NCBI RefSeq assembly: GCF_000280925.3 | Contig: NZ_CP012109.1 | Location: forward strand, 4,050,501 to 4,114,500 | DNA from: Myxococcus hansupus | GTDB taxonomy: Bacteria > Myxococcota > Myxococcia > Myxococcales > Myxococcaceae | Direction: 5' to 3' | Length of the DNA stretch: 64,000 nt | Shown: positions 46,898-58,803 of the stretch, piece after piece | How the letters are laid out: every line of letters begins with the position of its first letter | Numbering within the stretch: the first letter of the stretch is position 1 | Program-made: the position numbers and the translations under genes | Notes under the pieces: model-generated | What the model saw: the letters and a program-made list of their open reading frames with translations, nothing else | The model's database searches: none | Told to the model about the DNA's origin: nothing

Positions 46898-47117
46898 GTT
46901 CGTCCCGGATAGCTCATTCAGCGGGGCAGTTCCCAGCTTCAAGTATCGGCAAGCGAGCACCCGGGCGCGCTTTGCCTTCCAGGGTGGGCAGCGCCAACCC
47001 CCATCCTTAACGTTCACGAGCCAACGCGGCCGGCATGGAAGCCGTCCAGCATCGACACCAGGCACGATTCGCCGCCAGGCAAAGACAACCCAAGACCTAT
47101 AAGGGCCGCCAGCCACC

Positions 47118-49115
47118 ATGACTGAACGACTCGGAAGCGTATTCATCGAGGGAGTGAGCCCCGAGCTGGATGCGGGTCGTCACGCCGTGAAGCGTGTCGT
47201 CGGCGAGCAGTGCACCGTCAGGGCGGACGTCTTCAAGGAGGGCCACGACGTCCTGGTCGCCGTCATCCGCTGGCGGCAGGTGACGCCGAAAGCGCAGCAG
47301 ACCGACTGGGCGGAAGTGCCCATGCGCTTCCTCGGCAATGACCGCTGGGAGGGAGAATTCCCCCTTCGCCACAACGGCCGCTACGAGTACACGATTGAAG
47401 CGTGGCCCGACTTGTTCCGGACCTGGACCTCCGAGCTCAAGCGCAAGGTGGACGTGGGCCGGGACGTGCGCAGCGAGCTGCTGGAGGGCGCCGCGTTGTT
47501 GGAAGGCGCCGCGAAGCGGGCCCGCGCCGCGAAGCAGGAAGACGACGCGCGGGTGCTGACCGAGGCCGCCACCCGCATGCGCCAGGCGCCTTCACCGGAC
47601 CTCATCGCCGTGGCGCTGGCGCCGGAGCTGGCCACCATCGCCTCCACGTACCCCGACCGGACGCTCGCGCGGCGCTACGACAAGGTCCCCGAGGTGTTCG
47701 CGGACCGCGAGAAGGCGCGCTTCAGTTCCTGGTACGAATTCTTCCCGCGCTCGGCGAAGCGGGACGGCGTCACGCACGCCACCTTCCGCGACGCGGAAGC
47801 CTGGTTGCCGTACGTCCAACAGTTGGGCTTCGACACCGTCTACCTCCCGCCCATCCACCCCATTGGCCGCACGGCGCGCAAGGGGAAGAACAACAGCCTC
47901 ACCGCGACCGCGGACGACGTGGGCAGCCCCTGGGCCATTGGCGCCACGGAGGGCGGGCACAAGGCCGTGCACCCCAAGCTGGGGACGCTGGAGGACTTCC
48001 GGCACTTCGTGCAGGCGGCCCAGAACCACGGCATCGAAATCGCGCTCGACCTCGCCTTCCAGTGCTCACCGGACCATCCCTACGTGAAGGAGCATCCGGA
48101 GTGGTTCCAGCAGCGGCCGGACGGCACCATCAAGACGGCGGAGAACCCGCCCAAGCGGTACGAGGACATCGTCAACTTCGACTGGATGGGGCCCGGGCGT
48201 GAGTCGCTCTGGGCGGAGCTCGAGTCCGTCGTGCTCCACTGGGTGAAGCAGGGGGTGAACACCTTCCGCGTGGACAACCCCCACACCAAGCCCATGCAGT
48301 TCTGGGCGTGGCTCATCCGCCGCGTGCAGGAAGCACATCCCCAGGTCCTCTTCCTGTCCGAGGCCTTCACCCGCCCCAAGGTCATGAAGGCCCTGGCCAA
48401 GGTGGGCTTCACCCAGTCGTACACGTACTTCACCTGGCGCAACTTCAAGGGCGAGCTGCAGGAATACCTGGAGGAGATCACCCAGCCGCCGGTGTCGGAT
48501 TACTTCCGGGGCAACCTCTGGCCGAACACGCCGGACATCCTCCCGGAGTTCCTCCAGAACGCGGGCGCCGGCGCCTTCCGCCTCCGCGCCGCGCTGGCGG
48601 GCACGCTGTCCTCCGTCTGGGGCATGTACTGCGGCTATGAGCTGTGCGAGGGCCGCCCCATTCCCGGCAAGGAGGAGTACACCGATTCGGAGAAGTACCA
48701 GCTCGTCGCGTGGGACTTGGACCGGCCCGGCAACATCAAGGATTGGATTGCGCGCCTCAACACCGCGCGCCGCACCCACCCGGCCCTGCACCAGTACGGC
48801 ACGCTCCAGTTCTTCACGTCGAACAACGACCGAATCCTCTTCTATGGCAAACGCACACCGGACCGCTCCAGCCTGGTCCTGGTGGCCGTGAGCCTGGACC
48901 CGTACGCCGCCCAGGAGGCGCTGCTGCATGTGCCCCTGGAATGGCTCGGCGCGCGGCCCGACGAGACGTATCAGGTGCACGAGTTGATGTCGGACCAGCG
49001 CTCGCTATGGCAGGGTCCCGACGTGCAGGTGCGCCTGACACCCGAGCAGCCCGCGGCAATCTGGGCCGTTCATCGCTTCCGCCGTACCGAGAACGCGTTC
49101 GACTACTACGAGTGA
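47118..49115 (+). CDS. glgE: Alpha-1,4-glucan:maltose-1-phosphate maltosyltransferase
   Basis: A 665-residue GH13_3 enzyme that transfers maltosyl units from maltose 1-phosphate to growing alpha-1,4-glucan in the cytoplasm. The N-terminal domain is beta-rich (about 1-100), followed by a helical region and the barrel. The nucleophile is Asp386 in 'FRVDNPHTKP' and the acid Glu415 in 'LFLSEAFTRP', both as in GlgE. The end is the all-beta C domain ('FRRTENAFDYYE'). It is the first gene of the operon and lies 19 bp before treS. The start has a 220-bp divergent upstream region shared with the ECF gene. Confidence 0.97.
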   Translation: MTERLGSVFIEGVSPELDAGRHAVKRVVGEQCTVRADVFKEGHDVLVAVIRWRQVTPKAQQTDWAEVPMRFLGNDRWEGEFPLRHNGRYEYTIEAWPDLFRTWTSELKRKVDVGRDVRSELLEGAALLEGAAKRARAAKQEDDARVLTEAATRMRQAPSPDLIAVALAPELATIASTYPDRTLARRYDKVPEVFADREKARFSSWYEFFPRSAKRDGVTHATFRDAEAWLPYVQQLGFDTVYLPPIHPIGRTARKGKNNSLTATADDVGSPWAIGATEGGHKAVHPKLGTLEDFRHFVQAAQNHGIEIALDLAFQCSPDHPYVKEHPEWFQQRPDGTIKTAENPPKRYEDIVNFDWMGPGRESLWAELESVVLHWVKQGVNTFRVDNPHTKPMQFWAWLIRRVQEAHPQVLFLSEAFTRPKVMKALAKVGFTQSYTYFTWRNFKGELQEYLEEITQPPVSDYFRGNLWPNTPDILPEFLQNAGAGAFRLRAALAGTLSSVWGMYCGYELCEGRPIPGKEEYTDSEKYQLVAWDLDRPGNIKDWIARLNTARRTHPALHQYGTLQFFTSNNDRILFYGKRTPDRSSLVLVAVSLDPYAAQEALLHVPLEWLGARPDETYQVHELMSDQRSLWQGPDVQVRLTPEQPAAIWAVHRFRRTENAFDYYE

Positions 49116-49134
49116 GTGACAACCCGAGAGGCGT

Positions 49135-50785
<1,651 letters not shown>

Positions 50786-50789
<4 letters not shown>

Positions 50790-52120
50790 ACACCTTGGAT
50801 TTGACGAAGCTCCCCGACTACCTCAAGCACCAGCGCTGGTTCAGCGGCAAGGCGTGGCCCATCAAGCACGTCACCGTGATTGACCATGCCACCATCGAGT
50901 CCGGGGACTGCGCCTTCAGCCTCGCCGTGGTGGAGGTCGTCTACGAGCTGGGGAGCCCCGAACGCTACCTGCTGCCCGTGCAGCCCTCGTCGGAGGGCGT
51001 GCGCGACGCGCTGGAGAGCGACGAATGCATGCGCGGCCTCTACGACCTCATCCGGACCTCCGGCCAGGTCGCCTCCGGTTCCGGGCGCGTGCAGGGCGAA
51101 TGGATTGGTGGCCAGGAAGGACTGCTCGCCCTGCCCTCGCCATTGAGCGTGCGGCGGCTGATGGTGGAGCAGAGCAACACCTCCGTGGTGCTGGGTGAGA
51201 AGGTCATCCTGAAGATCATCCGCAAGCTGGAGGCCGGGGTGAACCCCGAGCACGAAGTGGGCCGCTTCCTCGCCACGAAGACGTCCTTCCGCGCGACCCC
51301 GACGCTGCTCGGCGCCCTGCACCTGGAAGGGACCGCGGGCGCCACGCTGGCTGTGGCCCATCGCTTCGTGCCGGACGCCACGGATGGCTGGAAGTACACC
51401 CTGGACCGCCTGCGCCAGGAGCGCGCGGTGGGCGAGCGGTTCCTGACGGAGATGCGCGAGCTGGGCATGCGACTGGGGGAGCTGCACCTCGCCTTCGCCT
51501 CCGCGACGGAGGAGGAGCCCGCCTTCACGCCGGAGCCGCTGCTCCAGGAAGACCTCCAGCGCTGGAGCGCATCCATCGTCGGCGAGCTGGGCGTGACGCT
51601 CGCGGACGCGGCGCGGCTGCACCCGGACCTGGAGCACCGCCGCGAGTCCCTCATCGACTACGCGAAGCGGCTGGCGCAGGTGACGCCGTCCGGACAAAAG
51701 ATTCGCATCCACGGCGACCTGCACCTGGGCCAGGTGCTGCGCGCCAACGACCAGTGGATTCTCTTCGACTTCGAAGGCGAGCCCGCGCGCTCCTTCACCT
51801 CGCGCCGGGAGAAGTACAGCGCGCTGCGCGACGTGGCCGGAATGATTCGCTCGTTCGACTACGCGGAGGCCACCGTGTCCCTGGAGGGCGGGACGCCCCA
51901 CGAACGCGTGGGGCCCATCCGTGACGCCTTCGTGGAGGGCTACAAGCAGGTGACGCGCGGGGCAGCGTTCCTCCCCACGGATGAAGGCGCCTTCGACATC
52001 ATGCTTCGTGCCTTCGAACTGGAGAAGCTGCTCTACGAAGTGCGATACGAACTGCAGAACCGGCCCGACTGGGTGCGCATCCCCGTGTCGGCCCTTTTGC
52101 GCATGGAGGCACCCCAGTGA
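50786..52120 (+). CDS. mak: Maltokinase
   Basis: A 444-residue kinase of the aminoglycoside-phosphotransferase fold that phosphorylates maltose with ATP to maltose 1-phosphate, the GlgE substrate. The N-terminal cap has 'LPDYLKHQRWFSGK'; the catalytic region has 'IHGDLHLGQVLR' (HxDxxxxQ type) and 'ILFDFEGEPARS' (DFE). GTG 50786 overlaps the restored treS stop (GTGA), which supports the start and the treS correction. Its own stop overlaps glgB. Also called Pep2 when fused to TreS. Confidence 0.93.
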
Positions 52121-54321
52121 GGAAGCCAGCCGACAAGGCCCAGGTCGACGCGGAGGTTCAGCGCGTCGTGGAGTTGAGGCATCCGGAGCCCCACTCCGTC
52201 CTCGGCATCCACCCGGATGGGGATGGCGTGGTGATTCGCGCCTTCCGCCCGGACGCCGTGGCCCTCCACGTGCTGCCGGAGTCGGGTGGCCGCGTCGCGA
52301 TGACGCACCGGCAGGGCGGCGTCTTCGAGGCCCGCATCAACGGCAAGGACCAGACGTTCAACTACCTGCTGGAGGTGGAGTACCCCGGCAAGCGCGTCTT
52401 CACGCTCCGCGACCCGTACAGCTTCCTCCCCACCCTGGGTGAGATGGACCTGTACTACGCCGGTGAAGGGCGCCACGAGCGGCTCTGGGAGCGCATGGGC
52501 GCGCACCTGCTCCACCACAACGGCGTGCGTGGCACCTCCTTCGCGGTGTGGGCCCCCACCGCCGCGGGCGTGTCCGTGGTGGGTGACTTCAACGGCTGGG
52601 ACGGCCGGCTGCATTCGATGCGCCGCATGGGCTCGTCCGGCATCTGGGAGCTCTTCGTTCCCGAAGTCGGAGAGGGCACGCGCTACAAGTTCGAGATTCG
52701 CCCGGGCCAGGGAGGCGCCAACGTCCTCAAGGCGGACCCCTTCGCCTTCCGCACCGAGGTCCCCCCGGCCACCGCGTCCGTGGTCCATGACCTGGCGCGC
52801 TACCAGTGGAACGACGCGGCCTGGTTGGATCAGCGCGCGCAGCGGCATGACGTGCACCACCAGCCGTGGAGCGTCTACGAGATTCACCTGGGAAGCTGGC
52901 GGCGCGTGGTGGAGGACGGCGACCGGCCCATGACGTACCGCGAGCTGGCCCCCGCGCTGGCCGAGTACATCAAGTTCACCGGCTTCACCCACGTGGAGCT
53001 GCTCCCCGTCGCCGAGCACCCCTATGGCGGCTCCTGGGGCTATCAGGTCGGCGGCTATTACGCCCCCACGGCGCGCTTCGGCCACCCGGATGACCTGCGG
53101 TTCTTCATCGACCACATGCACCAGGAAGGCATCGGGGTGCTCGTGGACTGGGTGCCCGGCCACTTCCCCCGGGACTTGCACGCGCTGGGACAGTTCGACG
53201 GAACGTCGCTGTACGAGCACGCGGACCCGCGCAAGGGCGCGCAGCCGGACTGGGGCACGCTGGTCTTCAACTTCGGACGCAACGAGGTCCGCAACTTCCT
53301 CATCGCCAACGCGCTGTTCTGGATCGAGGAGTACCACATCGATGGTCTGCGCGTGGACGCGGTCGCGTCGATGCTCTACCTCGACTACAGCCGCAAGCAG
53401 GGCGAATGGATTCCCAACCGCTGGGGTGGCCGGGAGAATGAAGAGGCCATCCACTTCATGCGCGAGCTGAACGAGACGGTCCGCCGGAAGCACCCGGGCG
53501 TCGTCGTCATCGCGGAGGAGTCCACGGCGTGGCCCAAGGTCTCCTCGCCCGTGGAGGAAGGCGGGCTGGGCTTCCACTTCAAGTGGAACATGGGGTGGAT
53601 GCACGACACGTTGTCGTACTTCAGCAAGGACCCCATCTACCGGCAGTACCACCACAACCAGCTCACCTTTGGTCTGCTGTACGCGTTCAGCGAGCACTTC
53701 ATGCTGCCGCTGAGCCATGACGAGGTGGTCCACGGCAAGGGCAGCCTCTATGGCCGCATGCCGGGAGACCCGTGGCAGAAGCGGGCCAACCTGCGTGCGC
53801 TGTTCGCCTGGATGTGGGCCCACCCCGGCAAGAAGCTGGTGTTCATGGGCGGCGAGTTCGGCCAGCCGGCGGAGTGGAACCACGACAAGAGCCTGGACTG
53901 GCACCTCACGCACGAGCCCGGGCATCGCGGCATCCTCCTGTTGATGGCGGACCTCAACCGCATCTACCGGGACATGCCGGCGCTGTATGACGCGGACAGC
54001 GAGCCCATGGGCTTCCAGTGGCTCCAGCCGGACGCGGCGGCGGACAACGTCTTCGCCTTCGTCCGGCGGTCGCGCCAGCCAGGGCGCCACGTGGTGTGTA
54101 TCGCCAACCTGTCGCCGGCCGTGCGCGAGAACTACCGCGTGGGCTTCCCGCTCCAGGGCCGCTACGTGGAGCTGCTCAACACGGACGCCGAACAGTACGG
54201 CGGCTCCAACCGCGGCAACATGGGGCAGCTCCAGACCGAGCCCACGGGCTGGGATGGTCAGCCCGCCTCGGCCACCATCACCCTGCCCCCGCTGTCCGTG
54301 CTGTGGTTCACGCCGGGCTAG
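52117..54321 (+). CDS. glgB: 1,4-alpha-glucan branching enzyme
   Basis: A 734-residue GH13_9 enzyme that makes alpha-1,6 branches. An N-terminal CBM48-like region ('FAVWAPTAAGVSVVGDFNGW') leads to the barrel with nucleophile Asp414 ('GLRVDAVASM'), acid Glu467 ('VVIAEESTAWP') and 'LPLSHDEVVHGKGS'. The size is standard for two-CBM forms of GlgB. GTG 52117 overlaps the mak stop by 4 bp. Last gene of the GlgE operon, followed by a 12-bp-stem hairpin. Confidence 0.97.
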   Translation: MRKPADKAQVDAEVQRVVELRHPEPHSVLGIHPDGDGVVIRAFRPDAVALHVLPESGGRVAMTHRQGGVFEARINGKDQTFNYLLEVEYPGKRVFTLRDPYSFLPTLGEMDLYYAGEGRHERLWERMGAHLLHHNGVRGTSFAVWAPTAAGVSVVGDFNGWDGRLHSMRRMGSSGIWELFVPEVGEGTRYKFEIRPGQGGANVLKADPFAFRTEVPPATASVVHDLARYQWNDAAWLDQRAQRHDVHHQPWSVYEIHLGSWRRVVEDGDRPMTYRELAPALAEYIKFTGFTHVELLPVAEHPYGGSWGYQVGGYYAPTARFGHPDDLRFFIDHMHQEGIGVLVDWVPGHFPRDLHALGQFDGTSLYEHADPRKGAQPDWGTLVFNFGRNEVRNFLIANALFWIEEYHIDGLRVDAVASMLYLDYSRKQGEWIPNRWGGRENEEAIHFMRELNETVRRKHPGVVVIAEESTAWPKVSSPVEEGGLGFHFKWNMGWMHDTLSYFSKDPIYRQYHHNQLTFGLLYAFSEHFMLPLSHDEVVHGKGSLYGRMPGDPWQKRANLRALFAWMWAHPGKKLVFMGGEFGQPAEWNHDKSLDWHLTHEPGHRGILLLMADLNRIYRDMPALYDADSEPMGFQWLQPDAAADNVFAFVRRSRQPGRHVVCIANLSPAVRENYRVGFPLQGRYVELLNTDAEQYGGSNRGNMGQLQTEPTGWDGQPASATITLPPLSVLWFTPG

Positions 54322-54350
54322 AGCGTGTCAGCCCATCAGAGTCCGAGGCG

Positions 54351-54381
54351 GATGTCGGCGAGGTGCACCCTCGCCGGCATC
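54351..54381. terminator. Hairpin at glgB end and island border
   Basis: GATGTCGGCGAG (54351-54362) pairs with CTCGCCGGCATC (54370-54381) in a 12-bp stem (one G-U or mismatch) with loop GTGCACC. It lies between glgB and the convergent pirin gene, 29 bp after the stop. No U run; a likely terminator at the edge of the foreign-looking region. Confidence 0.5.
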
Positions 54382-54410
54382 TGCCGTGACCGGCGGGGCG
54401 CCGAAGACGT

Positions 54411-55271
54411 TCAGGACAGGGTGACGGGGCGCATCGCGCCGGCATGTGGGAACTTCCCCTGCCGGTACGCAGCGTAATAGCCGGCAAGCTCCTCATGGGA
54501 GCCGGCAATGAACGGCCCCCGCGCCACCGCTGAGACGTTCTGCGGCTGCCCTGCATAGAGCAGAAGACGGGCGCCGACGTCACCTGCCTGCAGCCGGAGC
54601 GAACTCTCCTCGTCACCCGCCGGACGGGTCCAGCCGACGTCGCCGACGCGCAGCGTCTCGGCGTTGTTTCCGGCCGTCACCTGGCCATCGAGCATCACGG
54701 CGAAGGCGTTGTAGGTGGCCGGGAAGCGCGGTTCGAAAGCGGCCCCCGCCTCCAGGCGATCATCGATCAGCGTGACCGGAACCGCGTTCATCGTCGGCGC
54801 GGTCAAGCCCGCCAAGTCGCCGCTGAAGAGGGTCGCCGAGACACCCGGTTCGACATGCACCGGCATCGCGCCCTTTCGCAGGATTTGCACCCGCGGGGCC
54901 ATGTTGCGCTGCTTTTCGGGAAGGAGCAGCCAAAGTTGCAGGAGACGCATCCCCGTCGACACCCTCGCGTTCTCGGCATGAACGATGCCGCTGCCCGCCG
55001 TCATCCATTCAACGTCGCCCTCCTCCAGGCGGCCGCCGGAATCCTCCATCGTACCGTGGAGCATGAAGGTCACCGTCTCCAGGCCGGCATGTGGATGCGC
55101 CTCGCCGAACGGCCCCTCCAAGGTGATGTTGTCGTCGGCCATCAGGAAGAACGGGTCCGTGGAAGGCAGGTCGCCCGGAGCCACGACCAGCGCGGCCTTG
55201 TGCCGCTCGCCGTCGAAGCCCGGCCCCAGCGCAGGCGTCCTGGTCACACGGTCGATGGTTCTCTGAAGCAT
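54411..55271 (-). CDS. Pirin-family protein
   Basis: A 286-residue bicupin. The metal site lies in 'FGEAHPHAGLETVTFMLHG' (His-x-His, His, Glu); 'GIVHAENARVSTGMRLLQLW' is also conserved. Pirins include quercetinases and redox-dependent regulators; function here is unknown. ATG 55271 (MLQRTIDRVTRTPALG) is the usual family start; the frame is open for 28 codons upstream. It is near but not overlapping the LysR gene on the same strand (141-bp gap) and is probably regulated together with it. Confidence 0.88.
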   Translation of the reverse strand: MLQRTIDRVTRTPALGPGFDGERHKAALVVAPGDLPSTDPFFLMADDNITLEGPFGEAHPHAGLETVTFMLHGTMEDSGGRLEEGDVEWMTAGSGIVHAENARVSTGMRLLQLWLLLPEKQRNMAPRVQILRKGAMPVHVEPGVSATLFSGDLAGLTAPTMNAVPVTLIDDRLEAGAAFEPRFPATYNAFAVMLDGQVTAGNNAETLRVGDVGWTRPAGDEESSLRLQAGDVGARLLLYAGQPQNVSAVARGPFIAGSHEELAGYYAAYRQGKFPHAGAMRPVTLS

Positions 55272-55412
55272 GGGCCAGGTCCTCACGTGGGTTCGAGGCA
55301 GTCCTTGAAAGCTCAAGTGCCGCCGGGTGGATGCGCCATTCATCTCGGAAAGCACGGGTTCGGTACAAGGTGCGGATTCGCGAACACAGTGTTCCGAAAT
55401 GCGGAACCCACT

Positions 55413-56312
55413 TCAGATTTCCCGGTCGAACTTCTCGAAGAGGAAGTTCACCAGGGCGCGCACGCGGGCAATGCCCGCCCGCGCGGGTGGCATGAAGATC
55501 TGAAGGTCCCCGCCCTCATGCGGGAAGTCAGGCAGAACGGCTTCGAGTGCGCCTGACTCGAGCGCATCTTCCACCATGAAGAGCGGGACCAGCACGACCC
55601 CCAATCCCGCACGCGCGGCGGCCAGCAGCATCTGCCCATTGTCCGTGCGGAATCGCGAACGCATGCGGACATTTTCCCAGCCATTCGGTCCGTGAAAACG
55701 CCAGCGGCCTGTATCGAGGGCGTAAAGGATGGTGTCGTGCGTCGCCAGGTCACCAGGTTTGGCGGGACGCCCCCGAGCGCGGAGATAGGCCGGGCTTGCC
55801 ACCACCGCCCAGCGGACCTTGGCGAGCTTTCGGGTGACGAGGATCGAATCCGGAACCGCGCCAGGCCAGATGGCGAGATCATAGGCTTCCGCGATCATAT
55901 CCACCTGACGATCCGTGAACCGGACGTCCAGTTGGATACGCGGATGGCGCAGCGCGAACTCCGCCAGCAAGGGTGCGAGACGAAACTCGCCGAACGCAAC
56001 CGGCACCTGAATGCGCAACTGGCCAGAGATTTGGGTCGTCGATTGGGTGACCACCTCCTGAGCGGATTCCAGCTCAGACAGGCCGGCTGCGGCGCGCACA
56101 TGGTACTCGCGGCCGATATCGGTGAGCGTCGCGCCCCTCGGCGTGCGCGTCAGCAAGGCGGCCCCGAGGACCGTTTCCAGGCGACTGACGCGACGGCTGA
56201 CAATTGATTTCGCGATGCCCAGACGTGCGGCTGCATTCGCGATGCTGCCCGTCTCCACGACCCGGATGAACGCGATGACATCGAGCAAGTCAATCGGTGG
56301 GGGTTCCTGCAT
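55413..56312 (-). CDS. LysR-family transcriptional regulator
   Basis: A 299-residue regulator: N-terminal helix-turn-helix (about 5-65, 'FIRVVETGSIANAAARLGIA', 'SRLETVLGAALLTRTPRGAT') and a C-terminal substrate-binding domain (about 90-295, 'VPVAFGEFRLAPLLAEFALR'). ATG 56312 was chosen over a TTG two codons earlier. It is divergent from the alcohol dehydrogenase gene (177-bp gap), the typical LysR arrangement, so it likely controls that gene and itself. The effector is unknown. Confidence 0.93.
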   Translation of the reverse strand: MQEPPPIDLLDVIAFIRVVETGSIANAAARLGIAKSIVSRRVSRLETVLGAALLTRTPRGATLTDIGREYHVRAAAGLSELESAQEVVTQSTTQISGQLRIQVPVAFGEFRLAPLLAEFALRHPRIQLDVRFTDRQVDMIAEAYDLAIWPGAVPDSILVTRKLAKVRWAVVASPAYLRARGRPAKPGDLATHDTILYALDTGRWRFHGPNGWENVRMRSRFRTDNGQMLLAAARAGLGVVLVPLFMVEDALESGALEAVLPDFPHEGGDLQIFMPPARAGIARVRALVNFLFEKFDREI

Positions 56313-56489
56313 CAGCAACTCCAGGTTCCAAAGGTGGTGGCTACTGCAACCCTAGGGGATCGGTATCTTCCGTGGAAGTGGCGCGAAACACAGTCGCCGC
56401 TCGAAACAAAACCCTCGTGGAGCCCCTCGATGGAACCGACGGAAAACACCGAAGCAACGGCTGTCCACCGTGATGCCGGAACGCATCGC

Positions 56490-57608
56490 ATGACGACGAG
56501 AGCCCGCGCCGCGGTCGTCGAGCGGAAGGACGGTCCTTTCGTGATCCAGGACGTGGTACTCGAAGCGCCGCGGCCGGACGAAGTCCTCGTCCGCATGGTC
56601 GCGACCGGCATCTGCGCCACGGATGCGCATGTGCGCCAGCAGTTGATGCCGGCACCCTTGCCCGCGATCCTGGGACATGAGGGCGCCGGGATCGTCGAAC
56701 GTGTCGGGGCTTCGGTCACGCATTTGAAGCCGGGCGACCCTGTCGTGCTGTCCTATCATTCATGCGGACAGTGCAAGCCGTGCCTGTCGTCCCATGCCGC
56801 CTATTGCGAGCATCTGTGGGCGGCCAATTTCGCCGGGGCAAGGCTCGACGGGAGCATCGGGGTCGAGCGGGACGGCGCGACCGACCTGCACGCCCACTTC
56901 TTCGGCCAGTCGTCGTTCGCGACCCATGCCCTCGCCCACCAGCGCAATGCCATCAAGGTTGCGCGCGACGTGCCGCTGGACATCCTCGGCCCGCTCGGCT
57001 GCGGCTTTCAGACCGGGGCCGGCGCGATCCTAAAGGCCATGAAGGTGCCGGTCGGTGCGACCGTCGCGGTCTTCGGCGTCGGCGCGGTCGGACTTGCCGC
57101 GATCATGGCGGCCAAGGTCGCGGATGCGGCGACGGTGATCGCGATCGACGTGAACGCTGAACGTCTCGAGCTCGCGCGAGCGCTTGGCGCGACGCATGTC
57201 GTGAACCCTCGCGAAGCAGGCGATGTCGCCGCCGCGATCCGGCGGATCGAACCGCGCGGTCTCGAGTTCGTCCTCGATACCAGCGGCCGCAAGGAGAACC
57301 TCGACGCCGGAGTCGGCGCGCTCGCGCCCATGGGCCATTTCGGCTTCGTCGCGTTCAACGCGCATTCGGGCGCGGTGGTCGATGCCTCGCGGCTGACGGT
57401 CGGCCAGACGCTCCAGGGCATCATCCAGGGTGACGCCGTCTCCGCGCTCATGCTCCCCGAGCTGATCGGCCTGTACCGCAGCGGCCGCTTCCCGTTCGAC
57501 CGGCTGATCACCTTCTACGACTTCACCGACATCAACCGGGCGTTCGACGACGTCGCGGCGGGGCGCGTCATCAAAGCGGTCCTCCGGATCGGCTCCGAAC
57601 CCGGCTGA
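56490..57608 (+). CDS. Zinc-dependent alcohol dehydrogenase (MDR family)
   Basis: A 372-residue medium-chain NAD(P)-dependent dehydrogenase. Catalytic Zn ligands: Cys in 'GICATD', 'GHEGAG' (His/Glu) and a Cys-rich structural zinc loop 'CGQCKPCLSSHAAYC'. The cofactor fold is 'AVFGVGAVGLAAIMAAKVA'. The pattern, including 'LGPLGCGFQTGAGAIL', resembles aryl- or benzyl-alcohol dehydrogenases (XylB-like); the substrate is inferred. ATG 56490 starts at MTTRARAAVVERKDGP, the usual family start; an upstream extension of 52 codons has no domain. Confidence 0.93.
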   Translation: MTTRARAAVVERKDGPFVIQDVVLEAPRPDEVLVRMVATGICATDAHVRQQLMPAPLPAILGHEGAGIVERVGASVTHLKPGDPVVLSYHSCGQCKPCLSSHAAYCEHLWAANFAGARLDGSIGVERDGATDLHAHFFGQSSFATHALAHQRNAIKVARDVPLDILGPLGCGFQTGAGAILKAMKVPVGATVAVFGVGAVGLAAIMAAKVADAATVIAIDVNAERLELARALGATHVVNPREAGDVAAAIRRIEPRGLEFVLDTSGRKENLDAGVGALAPMGHFGFVAFNAHSGAVVDASRLTVGQTLQGIIQGDAVSALMLPELIGLYRSGRFPFDRLITFYDFTDINRAFDDVAAGRVIKAVLRIGSEPG

Positions 57609-57658
57609 ACGCCCTCGGCCCACCCTCCCCTCACACGCCAACGAAAAGGACGCAGACC

Positions 57659-58738
57659 ATGTGCGACAACCATCAGAAGCCCATCACGGCCACCGATACG
57701 CCGGCCTTCTTCGCGATCGACAACTACGGCTTTCCCGAGGCGGGCGAACACCCGGCCGACCCTCCGAACTACTACCCGCCCTACTTCACGAGCGAGCGGT
57801 TCAAGAAGCTGGGCTACCACGTCGAGGAGCTTCGCGGCGGATTCTACTGGGTGACGAGCGGCGGCTATGACGCGGCGTTCGTCGTGACGGAGGACGGTGT
57901 GATCGCGATCGACGCGCCGCCGACCCTCGGCGAGAACATGCTGGCCGCGATCGAGGATGTCACGGACAAGCCTGTCACGCATGTGATCTACAGCCACTGG
58001 CACTCCGACCACATCGGTGCCGCATCGGTGTTCGGGCCGGGGGTCCAGATCGTCGCGCACGCGATCACGAAGGAGCTGCTGGAACGCTTCCCCGATCCCA
58101 ACCGGCCTGTCCCGACGCTGACCTTCGACACGGACTACACGCTGACAGTCGGCGGGGTGACGCTGGAGCTGTCCTACAAGGGCGAGAACCACTGCCCGGG
58201 CAACATCTTCATCTATGCCCCCGCGCAGAAGGTGCTGACCGTCATCGACATCATCAGCCCCGGCAGCGCCACCTTCATGCACTGCGATGCGTCGCAGAAC
58301 ATCACCGGGTGGTATCAGGCGCAGGAGCAGTTGTTGAAGTTCGACTTCGACTTCCTCGTCGCCGGACATCACATGCGTTATGGCACGCCGGAAACGGTCA
58401 AGGCGTCGATCGAGTACTTCGCCGACGTCCTGGATGGCGCGCAAGCGGCGGTTGATCGGTTCTCCCGATCGGATGCGCTCATCGGAATCCTGGACGGCGC
58501 CGGCTGGGACAAGGTGTTTGTCGGTACCGAGAACTGGATCAACTCGATGGCGAACTACGCCACCCGCTATGTGCTGGAGAAGCGCACCAGCAATGGACAG
58601 CTCTGGTCGGAGCGGCTCGCCGGCGTGACCACGCAGACCAAGTACCATGCGTACACAGTGCTGGAATCGATCCGCCTGGAACGACCGCGCCCCAATTATC
58701 GCCTGCGCGGCGAGAACCCTCCGCCGTTCCTCACCTGA
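57659..58738 (+). CDS. MBL-fold metallo-hydrolase
   Basis: A 359-residue protein with the metallo-beta-lactamase motif 'HWHSDH' at residues 113-118 and further ligands near 'GENHCPGNIFIY' and 'VAGHHMRYG'. It lacks a signal peptide. Members include lactonases, glyoxalases and many unknowns; the activity is open. It follows the dehydrogenase gene by 50 bp on the same strand and likely shares its transcript, so it may hydrolyse a product or substrate of that enzyme. Confidence 0.9.
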   Translation: MCDNHQKPITATDTPAFFAIDNYGFPEAGEHPADPPNYYPPYFTSERFKKLGYHVEELRGGFYWVTSGGYDAAFVVTEDGVIAIDAPPTLGENMLAAIEDVTDKPVTHVIYSHWHSDHIGAASVFGPGVQIVAHAITKELLERFPDPNRPVPTLTFDTDYTLTVGGVTLELSYKGENHCPGNIFIYAPAQKVLTVIDIISPGSATFMHCDASQNITGWYQAQEQLLKFDFDFLVAGHHMRYGTPETVKASIEYFADVLDGAQAAVDRFSRSDALIGILDGAGWDKVFVGTENWINSMANYATRYVLEKRTSNGQLWSERLAGVTTQTKYHAYTVLESIRLERPRPNYRLRGENPPPFLT

Positions 58739-58803
58739 CCCACAATCCGCGTCGCCACCGACAGAGCGGGGCCCCTGCCTTGGGGCACCGCTCGGCCCCC
58801 CGG

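Noticed and set aside
52033-54090. 685-codon open frame antisense to glgB
   Set aside because: No recognisable domain and full overlap with a conserved enzyme.
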